Assembly (NCBI RefSeq): GCF_024055795.1 | Contig: NZ_JAMXMY010000002.1 | Span: 587,876 to 651,875 of the forward strand | Direction: 5' to 3' | Length of the DNA stretch: 64,000 nucleotides | DNA from: Actinoallomurus purpureus | GTDB lineage: Bacteria; Actinomycetota; Actinomycetes; Streptosporangiales; Streptosporangiaceae | In this document: piece after piece, positions 52,561 through 63,950 of the stretch | Position numbering within the stretch: the first letter of the stretch is position 1 | Layout: each line of letters starts with the position of its first letter | Translations under genes and position numbers: made by a program | The notes under the pieces: generated by a model | The model's input: only the letters and a program-made list of their open reading frames with translations | Database searches by the model: none | What the model was told of the DNA's origin: nothing

Positions 52561-54210
52561 ATGAACACGTGGGTCAGGCTGACGACGGCGGCCCGTCGCG
52601 GCCTGCGAGCGGTCCGCCGATCCGTTCGCGCTGCGTTGCGCACGGCGTACGTCAGCTGGCGGCGGTCGTTGCAGGCGCGCGTCGTGACGACGACGTTCCT
52701 CGTGTCCGGGCTGGTGGTGGCGGTGCTCGGGGTCTTCCTGATGCAGCAGATCACCACCGCGCTGCTGGAGGCCAAGGAGCGGGCGGCGCTGCTCCAGCTC
52801 GACGAGGGCGCCGGCGTGGCCCAGGGACGGCTGGCGGTCGCCAGTATGGACGACTCCGACAGCACCAAGATCACGCTCAACGCGATCGTCACCTCGCTCG
52901 CCCACCGGAGCGGGCCGTCGGGCCTGTACGAGGTGATCATCCTCGATCGGGACGACCCCGGCAGCCTCGGGTTCAGCTCCAACTGGGTCCGGCTGAAGAG
53001 CGTCCCCGCGGTGCTGATGCAGCAGGTCGAGTCGTCGGACGCGAGCAAGCCCTACCGCACCTACGGCACGCTCACCTATGACGACGGGTCGTCGGAGCCC
53101 GGCCTGATCGTCGGTACGAAGCTGAGCCGTTACCAGCTGTACTACCTCTTCCCGCTGACCCAGGAGCGGCAGAGCCTGGAGGTCGTCCAGCAGACGCTCC
53201 TCGGCGTCGGCGCGGCGCTCGTCCTGCTGCTCGCCGCGATCGCCTCCCTCGTCACGCGGCAGGTGGTCATCCCCGTGCGGATGGCGGCCCAGGCGGCCGA
53301 GCGGCTGGCGGCCGGGCGGCTCGAGGAGCGGATGAAGGTGCGGGGTGAGGACGACCTCGCCCGGCTCGCCACCTCGTTCAACGACATGGCGGCCAACCTG
53401 CAGGAAAAGATCGTTCAGCTGCAGGAACTGTCGCAGGTGCAGCGCGTTTTCGTCTCCGACGTCTCCCACGAGCTGCGCACCCCGCTGACCACGGTCCGGA
53501 TGGCCGCCGAGGTGCTGTACGAGGCGCGTGCGGACTTCGATCCGATGGCCGCCCGCTCCGCCGAGCTGCTGCAGAGCCAGTTGGAACGTTTCGAGGGGCT
53601 CCTGGCCGACCTTCTGGAGATCAGCCGCTACGACGCCGGCGCCGCGACCCTCGACATCGAGCCGATGGACGTCCGTGAGCTCGTGCTTCGGTCGGTCGGC
53701 TACACCGAGGACCTGGCCGAGCGGAAGGGCAGCAAGATCGTTCAAAAGCTGCCGGGCGAGGCGACCATGGCGGAGGTCGACCGGCGCCGCGTCGAACGCA
53801 TCCTGCGCAACCTCCTGGTCAACGCGATCGAGCACGGCGAGGGCAAGGACATCATCGTCAGTGTCGGCGCCGACCGCGACGCCGTGGCCATCGCCGTCCG
53901 CGACCACGGCTGCGGGCTGCGGCCCGGCGAGACGACCATGGTGTTCGACCGGTTCTGGCGCGCCGATCCGGCGCGGGCCCGCACGACGGGCGGCACCGGT
54001 CTCGGGCTGTCGATCTCCATGGAGGACGCCCAGCTGCACGGCGGCTGGCTGCAGGCATGGGGAGAACCGGGCCAGGGGTCACAGTTCCGGCTGTCGTTGC
54101 CCCGGGTGGCGGGGAGCGAGCTGCGCGGGTCGCCGCTGCCCCTGGTGCCGCCGGAGATCGAGCTGCAGCGTGCGCCGTACGCAGGGCTGGAACTGGAGGC
54201 GGAGGCGTGA
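52561..54210 (+). CDS. mtrB: Sensor histidine kinase MtrB
   Basis: This 549-residue membrane kinase has a basic N terminus, helix 1 (TTTFLVSGLVVAVLGVFLMQ, about 43-62), an extracellular domain of about 160 residues, helix 2 (LLGVGAALVLLLAAIASLV), a HAMP domain (RMAAQAAERLAAGRLEERM), HisKA with the phosphorylated histidine in FVSDVSHELRTPLTTVRM, and an ATPase domain (RNLLVNAIEHGEG, VRDHGCGL, TGGTGLGLSIS). It pairs with MtrA. ATG 52561 is chosen, 26 bp after mtrA. Its stop overlaps the lpqB start by 4 bp (GTGA). Confidence 0.96.
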   Translation: MNTWVRLTTAARRGLRAVRRSVRAALRTAYVSWRRSLQARVVTTTFLVSGLVVAVLGVFLMQQITTALLEAKERAALLQLDEGAGVAQGRLAVASMDDSDSTKITLNAIVTSLAHRSGPSGLYEVIILDRDDPGSLGFSSNWVRLKSVPAVLMQQVESSDASKPYRTYGTLTYDDGSSEPGLIVGTKLSRYQLYYLFPLTQERQSLEVVQQTLLGVGAALVLLLAAIASLVTRQVVIPVRMAAQAAERLAAGRLEERMKVRGEDDLARLATSFNDMAANLQEKIVQLQELSQVQRVFVSDVSHELRTPLTTVRMAAEVLYEARADFDPMAARSAELLQSQLERFEGLLADLLEISRYDAGAATLDIEPMDVRELVLRSVGYTEDLAERKGSKIVQKLPGEATMAEVDRRRVERILRNLLVNAIEHGEGKDIIVSVGADRDAVAIAVRDHGCGLRPGETTMVFDRFWRADPARARTTGGTGLGLSISMEDAQLHGGWLQAWGEPGQGSQFRLSLPRVAGSELRGSPLPLVPPEIELQRAPYAGLELEAEA

Positions 54211-55946
54211 GGTCCCGGGTCTTGGCCGTCCTCGCCGCGGTGTTCCTGGCGGGCGGGTGCGTCGGTGTCCCGCAGGGCGGCCGGGTGCTGAGCGGCAGCG
54301 CCGGCGGAACCGAACAGCCGGTCGACGACCCGTACGTCCGCATCATCCCGGTCGGGCCGGAACGCGACGCGACTCCCATCACGATCGTCCAGGGCTTCCG
54401 GACGGCCTCGTCCAGCTTCGACGGATTGAACGGCGAGCACCAGGTCGCCCGCACCTACCTCGCCTGCTCCTCCTGCTGGCGGCCGGGTGTGGCGTCGATC
54501 GTCTATGACCAGCTGGACGCCCCCGGGTACCACGACGACGGCCCCGGGCATGCGACGGTCACGCTGGAGGGCACACAACTGGGCAAGATCGGCGCCGACG
54601 GTCAGTACATCGCCGATGCCCGGCGGTTCAAACAGATCTTCCGTCTGCGTCAGGACGCCCAGCGGCAGTGGCGCATCACCGACCCGCTCCCCACGGAGCT
54701 CCTGCTCAGCCGCGACGACGTCACCCGCGCCTTCCGCACCCTCGACCTGTACTTCTTCGCACCCGACGCCCAGGTGCTCGTTCCCAACCCGGTGTTCATC
54801 CCGCTCGTCAGCCGGTCCTGGCTGCCGACCCAGCTGGTCAAGCAGCTGATCGGCGGTCCCACCACCTGGCTCAAGAGCGCCTTCGTGCGATCGGCGTTCC
54901 CGGCCGGCACGGCGGTGCGCAAGCTGGAGATCAGTGGAGGCGTGGCCACCGTCGACCTCAGCCGCCAGGCCCGGGCCGGCGACCTGCGGAACATGTCGAT
55001 TCAGCTGATGTGGACGCTCCGGCAGCTCCGCGAGGTCCAGCGGATGGAGCTGAGGATCGACGGCAGGCCGATCGAGGTGCCCGGCGTCGGCGGGTCGCTG
55101 CAGTCCATCCGGGACTGGGACGCCTTCGACCCCGACGGCAACGGCGAACCGCAGCCGGCCTACGTGCGTATCGGTGACGGACGCCTGGGGCACCTCGAGG
55201 CCGGAGGGCCGCAGGCCACCCTGCCCAAGCTCCAGGCCGCCCATCCGGCGATCTCCTACGACCACCGGCAGGTCGCCTCCCTGAACCGCGCGGCGGACAC
55301 CGTCACCGTCACCGACCTGGTCGGGGGCGCCGTCCGGACCACGCTGCGGGCGACCTCGAAGGGCGGCAGGTTCACCCCGCCGTCCTGGGACTCACGCGGC
55401 AACGTCTGGGTGGTCGAGTCGACCACCACCGGCTCCCGCCTCTGGGTGATCGAGGGAGGCACCCGGTCCGCCCCGGTGGACGGCTGGGCGCTGACCCCCT
55501 ACCCGGTGAGGGCACTGCGCATCTCCCGCGACGGCACCCGCGCCGCGGCCATCGTGAAGGTGGACAACCGCTGGCAGGTCCAGCTCGGCCGGGTCGACCG
55601 GGCCCCGTCGGGCGGTCTGCAGGCGGAGGGGTTCATCGCGATCAGCTCGGAACTGCAGAGCGCCATCGATCTGGCCTGGAGCACCACCGACCATCTCGCC
55701 GTCGTCGGCATGACCAACGGGAACTCCTCCCCGTCGTTGTTCGACGTGCCGGTCAGCGGGGCCCCCACCCAGCCGATGATCGGCCCGGGCGGTGAGGTGA
55801 CCACGATCACGGCCTCGCCCGGCTCCCCGCTGCTGGTCACCCAGCGCGTGTCGGGAGACCCGACCCTCAACGTCTGCCGGCTCAGCGACCGGTACGACGA
55901 GTGGAAGTGCTTCAACGGCACTTCCGACCCCGCCTACGCCGGTTAG
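54207..55946 (+). CDS. lpqB: Lipoprotein LpqB
   Basis: This 579-residue lipoprotein modulates MtrB signalling in mycobacteria. The signal peptide VRSRVLAVLAAVFLAGGC ends in the lipobox LAGGC. A GerMN-type domain spans about 200-300 (VFIPLVSRSWLPTQLVKQLI, ISGGVATVDLSRQAR) and the rest is a C-terminal beta-propeller. GTG 54207 overlaps the mtrB stop by 4 bp with GGAGGCGGAGGC upstream. The TAG stop (55944-55946) is the first triplet of the left arm of a 165-bp inverted-repeat element, so insertion may have set the present C terminus. Length is close to M. tuberculosis LpqB (583). Confidence 0.95.
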   Translation: MRSRVLAVLAAVFLAGGCVGVPQGGRVLSGSAGGTEQPVDDPYVRIIPVGPERDATPITIVQGFRTASSSFDGLNGEHQVARTYLACSSCWRPGVASIVYDQLDAPGYHDDGPGHATVTLEGTQLGKIGADGQYIADARRFKQIFRLRQDAQRQWRITDPLPTELLLSRDDVTRAFRTLDLYFFAPDAQVLVPNPVFIPLVSRSWLPTQLVKQLIGGPTTWLKSAFVRSAFPAGTAVRKLEISGGVATVDLSRQARAGDLRNMSIQLMWTLRQLREVQRMELRIDGRPIEVPGVGGSLQSIRDWDAFDPDGNGEPQPAYVRIGDGRLGHLEAGGPQATLPKLQAAHPAISYDHRQVASLNRAADTVTVTDLVGGAVRTTLRATSKGGRFTPPSWDSRGNVWVVESTTTGSRLWVIEGGTRSAPVDGWALTPYPVRALRISRDGTRAAAIVKVDNRWQVQLGRVDRAPSGGLQAEGFIAISSELQSAIDLAWSTTDHLAVVGMTNGNSSPSLFDVPVSGAPTQPMIGPGGEVTTITASPGSPLLVTQRVSGDPTLNVCRLSDRYDEWKCFNGTSDPAYAG

Positions 55947-56108
55947 GGCCTGTCTCGAAGTCCCCGTCCGTAGCGAGCGGTGTCCAGGTGGTGCCTCGGA
56001 AGGCGGAGGAGGGAGTCAGCCTGGTTTTGGCTGGCGACCGACGACAACGCGGCGAGGCGCCGCCTGGGCGCCGCGCAGTAGGACAGTGGGGCTTTGAGGC
56101 AGGCCCTA
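55944..56108. mobile_element. Inverted-repeat element (MITE-like candidate)
   Basis: TAGGGCCTGTCTCGAAGTCC (from 55944) is mirrored by the arm at 56088-56108. Over 21 positions 18 are identical and the other three would be G-U pairs in RNA. The outermost TA could be a target-site duplication of the kind made by Tc1/mariner-IS630 or some IS5-group elements. The interior has no frame of useful length. A GC-rich module at 56052-56076 recurs at 60445-60469. It fills most of the gap between lpqB and comF; the remaining bases to 56308 hold nothing recognised. Confidence 0.55.
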
Positions 56109-56308
56109 GCGCCGCGCCGTCGGCGGCCTCGTCCACCGGCGTCACGGACGGTCGGGTGGTCTCCGTGCGTGACGCGGGCGGGTAGCGGGTTCCTGAGCGC
56201 GTACGGGCGGTGCCGGGTCCCCCAAGACCCGTGACGGGCGGTGGACTCGTCCACAGGCGTGTCATGGGGTCTGGCGGCCCCACTGCGCGCACCGGCAGGC
56301 TTCGATCC

Positions 56309-57013
56309 GTGGGACTCCTCGCCGCCGCCCTCGACCTCCTGCTGCCGCAGCGGTGCGCCGGCTGCGGCGACGCCGACGGTCTCGTGTGCCCCGTCTGTGC
56401 CGCCCTGCTCGGCGGCCCGGCCCGCGTGTGCCCGCCCCGGCCCGCCCCGCCCGGCCTGCCGCGGCCCTGGGCCGTCGCGCCGTACACCGGCGCGGTCCGG
56501 CAGGTGATCCTGGCGCACAAGGAGCGCGGGCGCACGGGGCTGGCCCGGCCGCTCGGGGTCGGTCTCGCGGCGGCGGTGCTGGCGGCCGCCGGTGACACCG
56601 GGTGCCCGGTCCTGCTGGTCCCGGTGCCGTCCTCACGCGCCTCCATGCGCCGCCGGGGGCACGACCCGACCCTCCGCATCGCGTGGGCGGCGGCTCGTGA
56701 GGCGGCCGTCCGCTGGGGCGTCGCCGTGTCCGTCTCGCGGGCGCTGGCGCAGCGTCGCGGGGTCGCCGACCAGGCCGGGCTGACGGCGGCGGAGCGAGCG
56801 GCCAATCTCGCGGGCGCCCTCACCGTGCGGCGCGACGTACGCGGGGCCACGGTGATCGTGGTGGACGACGTGATCACCACTGGGGCGACGCTCGCGGAGG
56901 CCGCCCGCGCCCTGCGGGCGGGCGGCGCACGGGTCCCGGCCGCCGCGGTCGTCGCCGCGACGCGCCGATACGGTGACGCGCCGGCTTCCCGTGATCTCGG
57001 TCACGTTCCGTAG
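56309..57013 (+). CDS. ComF family phosphoribosyltransferase-like protein
   Basis: This 234-residue cytoplasmic protein begins VGLLAAALDLLLPQRCAGCG, the double-zinc-finger (CAGC and CPVC) of ComF proteins. The PRTase fold has AYKERGR-like HKERGRTGLARPLG, VPVPSSRASMRRRGHDP and the PRPP loop VIVVDDVITTGATLAEAARA. ComF family members are linked to DNA uptake in naturally competent bacteria; the role in actinobacteria (Rv3242c type) is unclear. GTG 56309 is taken because it opens the conserved region; ATG 56264 would add 15 residues. It lies between lpqB and hpf, the usual place. Confidence 0.92.
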   Translation: MGLLAAALDLLLPQRCAGCGDADGLVCPVCAALLGGPARVCPPRPAPPGLPRPWAVAPYTGAVRQVILAHKERGRTGLARPLGVGLAAAVLAAAGDTGCPVLLVPVPSSRASMRRRGHDPTLRIAWAAAREAAVRWGVAVSVSRALAQRRGVADQAGLTAAERAANLAGALTVRRDVRGATVIVVDDVITTGATLAEAARALRAGGARVPAAAVVAATRRYGDAPASRDLGHVP

Positions 57014-57628
57014 CCGATTAACGGCCGACCCTCTCGCCGGCGGAACAGCCCGCGCGGTCACCTTGGGTGGCCCGTCTGCCGCAAACCGCATAATTCTCGC
57101 CTGGGCGGCGCCCGTCCGGACCCGTGATCGACCTGTTTCGCCCGGTCGGCGGCCGGTGACGTCGGTGTTCCGTAGGGCGAACCGGGGGTCCGAAACGGTG
57201 CCCGTCAATGACTATCCGTGGTTTTCTCCGTCACACCCCCCTGACATTCGCCGTGAGAGGGGTTAGCGTTCCAACATGACACCCGCCCGGGTCCGTGGTT
57301 GCGCCGAGCCCCTCCAGGCCCGGCAAGCCGATGCCAGCCGCAGGCGAAACGGCCCACGTAAGGCGACTTTTTGTCGACCGATCACGGTGCGGCTTAGAGG
57401 TAAGTCCTGCCTCGCCGGGGGATCAGATGTCCTCCGGACCGAGAGAAGGGGAGTAGTGGCGAGAGCGCCGCGAGACCCTCAGCAGGCGGATGTGGGGACG
57501 AAGACCAGGTCGGCCGGGCGGGTGTTGTCCCCATGGGGTCCGGCGACCGATGACCGGATCCGAGGTGTATACCGAGCCCGGTGTTCCCGTCGCTGACAGG
57601 TCAGTGAGCGGGAGGAGGGGGGTCCCCC
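57014..57628 (+). ncRNA. Long structured leader upstream of hpf (candidate raiA-type RNA)
   Basis: This is a 615-bp gap. CTGACA (57241-57246) and TAGCGT (57264-57269), 17 bp apart, form a likely promoter that would give an hpf leader of about 350 nt. In it CCGGGGGA (57415-57422) pairs with TCCTCCGG (57430-57437); GGCG-AGAG-CGCC is at 57458-57469; and TGGGGAC (57493-57499) pairs with GTCCCCA (57537-57543). A conserved RNA class called the raiA motif is known upstream of this gene family in Firmicutes and Actinobacteria. Whether this is a member I cannot confirm. The 106-codon frame at 57276 looks non-coding. Confidence 0.4.
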
Positions 57629-58282
57629 GTGGAAATCATCGTCAAGGGTCGCCACACGGATGTGAGCGACCGGTTCCGTCGACATGTGGACACCAAGATC
57701 TCCAAGGTCGAGAAGCTCGACCCGAAGGTCATGCGGATCGACGTGGAGGTCTCCCAGGAGCGCAATCCTCGCCAGTCGGACCGCCGTGAGCGCGTCGAGC
57801 TCACCATCCACTCACGCGGTCCCGTGATCAGGGCCGAGGCCGCCGCGGACGATCGTTTCGCGGCGCTCGACATGGCCATCGGCAAGCTCGAGTCGCGGCT
57901 CCGCCGCGTGAGCGACCGGCGCAAGCCGCACGGCGGCCACGGGCGCGACCGCCTCGCGATGGCGCTCGCGCCGGACACCGTCGGCGCGGCCGCCACCGCG
58001 GATACCGAGGTCGACGACACCCCGAGCGCGTGGCGCGAGGTCGCCGACCGGCCGGAGGCCGAGCAGGGCATCGTGCCGATCCCGATGGAGGGCGACGGCC
58101 CCCTCGTGGTGCGCGAGAAGTCCCACAAGGCCCAGCCCATGACGATCGACCAGGCTCTGTTCGAGATGGAGCTGGTCGGCCACGACTTCTTCCTCTTCCG
58201 GGACAAGGACTCCGGCGACGCCAGTGTGGTCTACCGGCGTTGCGGCTGGGACTACGGTGTGATCCGGCTCCTCGAAGAGTGA
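57629..58282 (+). CDS. hpf: Ribosome hibernation promoting factor, long form
   Basis: This 217-residue protein has the N-terminal HPF/RaiA domain (residues 1 to about 100: MEIIVKGRHTDVSDRFRRHV, VELTIHSRGPVIRAEAAADD, FAALDMAIGKLESRLRR), a flexible linker and the C-terminal dimerisation domain (about 160-217: PMTIDQALFEMELVGHDFFL, VVYRRCGWDYGVIRL). Long HPF dimerises 70S ribosomes into inactive 100S particles in stress or stationary phase. GTG 57629 follows GGAGGAGGGGGG. It is preceded by a long structured leader and followed by an orphan response regulator. Confidence 0.96.
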   Translation: MEIIVKGRHTDVSDRFRRHVDTKISKVEKLDPKVMRIDVEVSQERNPRQSDRRERVELTIHSRGPVIRAEAAADDRFAALDMAIGKLESRLRRVSDRRKPHGGHGRDRLAMALAPDTVGAAATADTEVDDTPSAWREVADRPEAEQGIVPIPMEGDGPLVVREKSHKAQPMTIDQALFEMELVGHDFFLFRDKDSGDASVVYRRCGWDYGVIRLLEE

Positions 58283-58432
58283 CCCGGCGCTTGCGCCGCG
58301 CCATCGCCTCGACCACTCTGGTCTCGGAAGCGTCCCGCGGTGGGACGCCCAAGACTCCCCGAGCTTGATCTCAGCCCCGCGACACGCCCAGGATTTGATG
58401 ATCATGGGCAGGCGCACCGTTTGGAGGATGAG

Positions 58433-59134
58433 TTGAGCGAGACCCCCGAGACTCGCGGCGTGGTCGGCGGTGATCCCATCCGCGTGATGATCGTCGACGA
58501 CCACGCCCTGTTCCGCCGTGGTCTGGAGATGGTGCTCGAGGATGAGGACGGCGTCGAGGTCGTCGGGCAGTGCGGTGACGGCCAGGAGGCCACCGAGCAG
58601 GTGGGCGATCTGTTGCCGGACGTCGTGCTCATGGACATCCGCATGCCGCGTCGCGGCGGGATCGAGGCGTGTACCGCCATCAAGGACCAGGTGCCGAGCG
58701 CCAAGATCGTCATGCTGACCATCAGCGACGAGGAGGAGGACCTCTTCGAGGCGATCAAGGCCGGAGCCACCGGCTACCTGCTGAAGGACGTCTCGATCGA
58801 CGAGGTCGCCGACGTCGTACGTGCCGTGCACGACGGCCAGTCCTTCATCAGCCCCTCGATGGCGTCCAAGCTGATCACCGAGTTCGCCGCGCTGGCCAAG
58901 CGCGGCGAGGAGCGGCAGCAGCAGGTCCCCGCGCCGAAGCTCACCGAGCGTGAGATGGAGGTCCTCCGTCTCGTCGCTCGGGGGCTCGGCAACCGGGAGA
59001 TCGCCAAGGAGCTGTTCATCTCCGAGAACACCGTGAAGAACCACATCCGCAACATCCTCGAGAAGCTGCAGCTGCACTCGCGGATGGAGGCGGTGGTCTA
59101 CGCGGTGCGCGAGAAGCTCCTGGAGATCAGCTGA
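58433..59134 (+). CDS. Orphan NarL/LuxR-type response regulator
   Basis: This 233-residue regulator has receiver acidic residues VDDH, phosphoacceptor Asp68 ([12 protein letters not shown]), the Lys in YLLKDVS, and a LuxR helix-turn-helix ([20 protein letters not shown], then [20 protein letters not shown]). TTG 58433 is selected because GGAGGATGAG lies just before it; no ATG or GTG in this frame is better placed. No kinase gene is nearby. The gene lies between hpf and secA in many actinobacteria, so its position is conserved. The 3' end overlaps the convergent YcaQ-like gene by 8 bp. Confidence 0.92.
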   Translation: MSETPETRGVVGGDPIRVMIVDDHALFRRGLEMVLEDEDGVEVVGQCGDGQEATEQVGDLLPDVVLMDIRMPRRGGIEACTAIKDQVPSAKIVMLTISDEEEDLFEAIKAGATGYLLKDVSIDEVADVVRAVHDGQSFISPSMASKLITEFAALAKRGEERQQQVPAPKLTEREMEVLRLVARGLGNREIAKELFISENTVKNHIRNILEKLQLHSRMEAVVYAVREKLLEIS

Positions 59135-60374
59135 GCCCTCTCTCCTGCAGCGCCGTGTTCAGCAGCGCGGCGAGCTCGGGAGGGTCGAGGCGCTCCACCC
59201 GCACGGTGTCGCACCCGACCCAGGCGGCGGCCTCGCGCAGCGCGTCGGCCAGCTGAGCGACGGCGTGCGCCGCTCGGGTGGGCGTGCTCACGGCCGCGGG
59301 CTCGAGCGACGCCTTACGCACCACGAGTGCGCCGCCCTCGCGCGCCGGGTCGGCGCGGCCGATGAGCCGCCCGCCGGCGAGGAGCGGCATGGTGAAGTAG
59401 CCGTGCACGCGTTTGTCGCGGGGGACGTAGGCCTCGAGCCGGTGGTCGAAGCCGAACACCCGCTGGGTGCGCTTGCGGTCCCAGACGAGCGAGTCGAACG
59501 GCGACAGCAGCGTGGTGCGGTGCCGTCCGCGCGGTGCCGGGGCGGCCAGAACCTCCGGGTGCGCCCAGGCGGCGCCCTTCCCCGCGCCGTTGCCATTGGC
59601 CCAGCCCGCGACGGTCACCGGGATCAGCCCGGCGGCCTCGACCACGGCGTCCACGTCCTCACCCCGGACGCGGACGTAGTCGGCCAGGTCGGCTCTGGTC
59701 GCGACGCCCAGCGCCCGCGCGGCGCGCCGTACGAGCGTGGTGACGCACTCGGTGTCGTCGAGATCGCGGGCCCGCAGCTCGGCCGGGATGGCCCGCTCGG
59801 GCAGGTCGTACACGCGCCGCCAGCCCACCCGCCGGGTGCAGACGACATCGCCGGTGGCCAGCAGGAACTCCGCGGCGATCTTCTGGTCGGTGCGGTCGAA
59901 CCACTCGCCGCCCTTCTTGGCGCCGCCCAGGCCGGTGACGGTGAGCGGGCCCTCGGCGCGCAGCCGGGCCAGGACGTCCGCGCAGGCATCCTCCGGCGTG
60001 TGATGCCAGTGCCGGCCCCGTTGCCGGTAGGCGCGTCGGCGGAAGGAGTAGAGCGGCCAGTCCTCGACCGGGAGCACGCAGGCGGCGTGCGACCAGTACT
60101 CGAACGCGGCCGTCCCGCCCCAGTAGGCGTGCTCGACGCTCGCGCGCCCGACCGGCCCGAGCCGGGCGTACGCGACGAGCTCGTGGGAGCGGGCGAGCAC
60201 GGAGATCGTGTCGAGCTGGACCGCGCCGAGATGGCGGAGCGCGGCGAGCGCGCGGCGCGCGTCCGGATCGCCGCGCAGCCCGTGGACCGGTGCGGGCGCG
60301 ACACGCCCGAGAAGGCCCTGGGAGTGCAGCTGGATCCGGCGCGCCTCGTCGGCGGTCAGCTCGTGGGTCGGCAT
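59127..60374 (-). CDS. YcaQ-like winged-helix DNA glycosylase family protein
   Basis: This 415-residue protein belongs to the HTH_42/YcaQ (AlkX/AlkZ) family, DNA glycosylases that unhook interstrand crosslinks and bulky alkyl adducts. The catalytic QxD motif lies in [20 protein letters not shown] near residue 53, followed by YARLGP and the aromatic-rich [19 protein letters not shown]-terminal signatures are [21 protein letters not shown] and [23 protein letters not shown] 60372-60374 is used. It is convergent with the orphan regulator. It may be an independent repair gene inserted in the hpf-secA interval. Confidence 0.9.
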   Translation of the reverse strand: MPTHELTADEARRIQLHSQGLLGRVAPAPVHGLRGDPDARRALAALRHLGAVQLDTISVLARSHELVAYARLGPVGRASVEHAYWGGTAAFEYWSHAACVLPVEDWPLYSFRRRAYRQRGRHWHHTPEDACADVLARLRAEGPLTVTGLGGAKKGGEWFDRTDQKIAAEFLLATGDVVCTRRVGWRRVYDLPERAIPAELRARDLDDTECVTTLVRRAARALGVATRADLADYVRVRGEDVDAVVEAAGLIPVTVAGWANGNGAGKGAAWAHPEVLAAPAPRGRHRTTLLSPFDSLVWDRKRTQRVFGFDHRLEAYVPRDKRVHGYFTMPLLAGGRLIGRADPAREGGALVVRKASLEPAAVSTPTRAAHAVAQLADALREAAAWVGCDTVRVERLDPPELAALLNTALQERGLS

Positions 60375-60420
60375 GGCCCGATCGTAGGTACCGACACCGA
60401 CAAAACCGCTATGCGGGTTG

Positions 60421-60497
60421 AGAGCCCGCGCGAAATCGGGCGTCGCGAGGCGCCGCCAAGGCGCCGCGCGGCCGGTGGTGCGGTCCGCGCGGGCTCT
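60421..60497. terminator. GC palindrome (family copy 2)
   Basis: AGAGCCCGCGCG (60421-60432) pairs exactly with 60486-60497. The left arm continues AAAT like copies 1 and 3. The loop contains a second hairpin built from GGCGCC repeats, and its module 60445-60469 is nearly identical to 56052-56076. It follows the stop of the small membrane gene at 60508 (minus strand), where it may terminate transcription. Confidence 0.65.
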
Positions 60498-60507
60498 GGG
60501 CGCCTGC

Positions 60508-60837
60508 TCAGCCGTGCGGCCGCGTGGTGGCGGGGTCCGTGGCGGTCGCGGGACCCTTGGCGGTCGCGGGACCCTTGGCGGCCTCGACGGCCCGCGCGTG
60601 CAGCTCGGCCGGGTGGGCCTCCTCGGACATGACGCGCGGAGCGTCGATGATCACGTCGTCGAAGATGCGGACGATCAGCCCGATGACACCGCCGACCGCG
60701 ACGATGCCGACACCGGTCCAGAAGAGCCACCACGACGGTCCGGTGACCATCGCGACGCCCCCGACACCGAAGCCGATCCACATCACGACGACCGCGACCC
60801 ACGAGCTCAGGCGGCCTCCGTGAGAATTGCCGGCCAT
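60508..60837 (-). CDS. HGxxPAAW-like small membrane protein
   Basis: This 109-residue protein has two membrane helices (WVAVVVMWIGFGVGGVAMV and WLFWTGVGIVAVGGVIGLIV) after a short N terminus MAGNSHGGRLSSW, a variant of the HGxxPAAW motif that names an actinobacterial family of unknown role. The C-terminal roughly 40 residues are hydrophilic with repeats of KGPATA and TDPATT. ATG 60835-60837 follows GGGAGGAAAACAC. It is divergent from secA; 245 bp separate them. Confidence 0.85.
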   Translation of the reverse strand: MAGNSHGGRLSSWVAVVVMWIGFGVGGVAMVTGPSWWLFWTGVGIVAVGGVIGLIVRIFDDVIIDAPRVMSEEAHPAELHARAVEAAKGPATAKGPATATDPATTRPHG

Positions 60838-60883
60838 GTGTTTTCCTCCCAGGGGCGTCCGCGTTCGTCGCCGAACGCGCTCC

Positions 60884-60900
60884 TACGTTGTACGTTGTAC
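60884..60900. promoter_or_regulatory. TACGTTG direct repeat upstream of secA
   Basis: TACGTTG occurs twice in tandem (60884-60890, 60891-60897) followed by TAC, between the divergent starts of the small membrane gene (60837) and secA (61083). Such a compact direct repeat could be a regulator site or promoter element; no partner is evident. Confidence 0.35.
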
Positions 60901-61082
60901 TGCGGTTCCTCGCTCCGTACACGATAAACCCGGGGCGCGCGTCCCGTGTGGCCGAGTCCCGTGATATCGACGTCGTCCCGCTGTACGGTTGGACTCGCCT
61001 ACGATGACACCGTACGGGTCGTGTATGCAGCGTCGGACATGACCCCCGGCGATTCCACGAATGGTTCGAGGAGCTTCCGAGA

Positions 61083-63883
<2,801 letters not shown>

Positions 63884-63884
<1 letters not shown>

Positions 63885-63950
63885 GAGCTCGCGCGGAATG
63901 GGCGTCGGATCAGGGAGCGGCGCGAGCCCGGCGGCCCATTCCGCGCGAGC
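63884..63950. terminator. GC palindrome after secA (family copy 3)
   Basis: GCTCGCGCGGAATGGGC (63887-63903) pairs perfectly with 63934-63950, a 17-bp stem with a 30-nt loop, starting next to the secA stop. The left edge AGAGCTCGCGCGGAATG differs from copy 1 at one position. No T-tract follows. The remaining bases to the window end show nothing recognised. Confidence 0.75.

Noticed and set aside
57276..57596. A 106-codon frame starting 6 nt after a -10-like element, which would be leaderless
   Set aside because: Its residues are Arg/Ala/Cys-rich with rare-looking codons and no third-position GC bias. RNA structure explains the stretch better.
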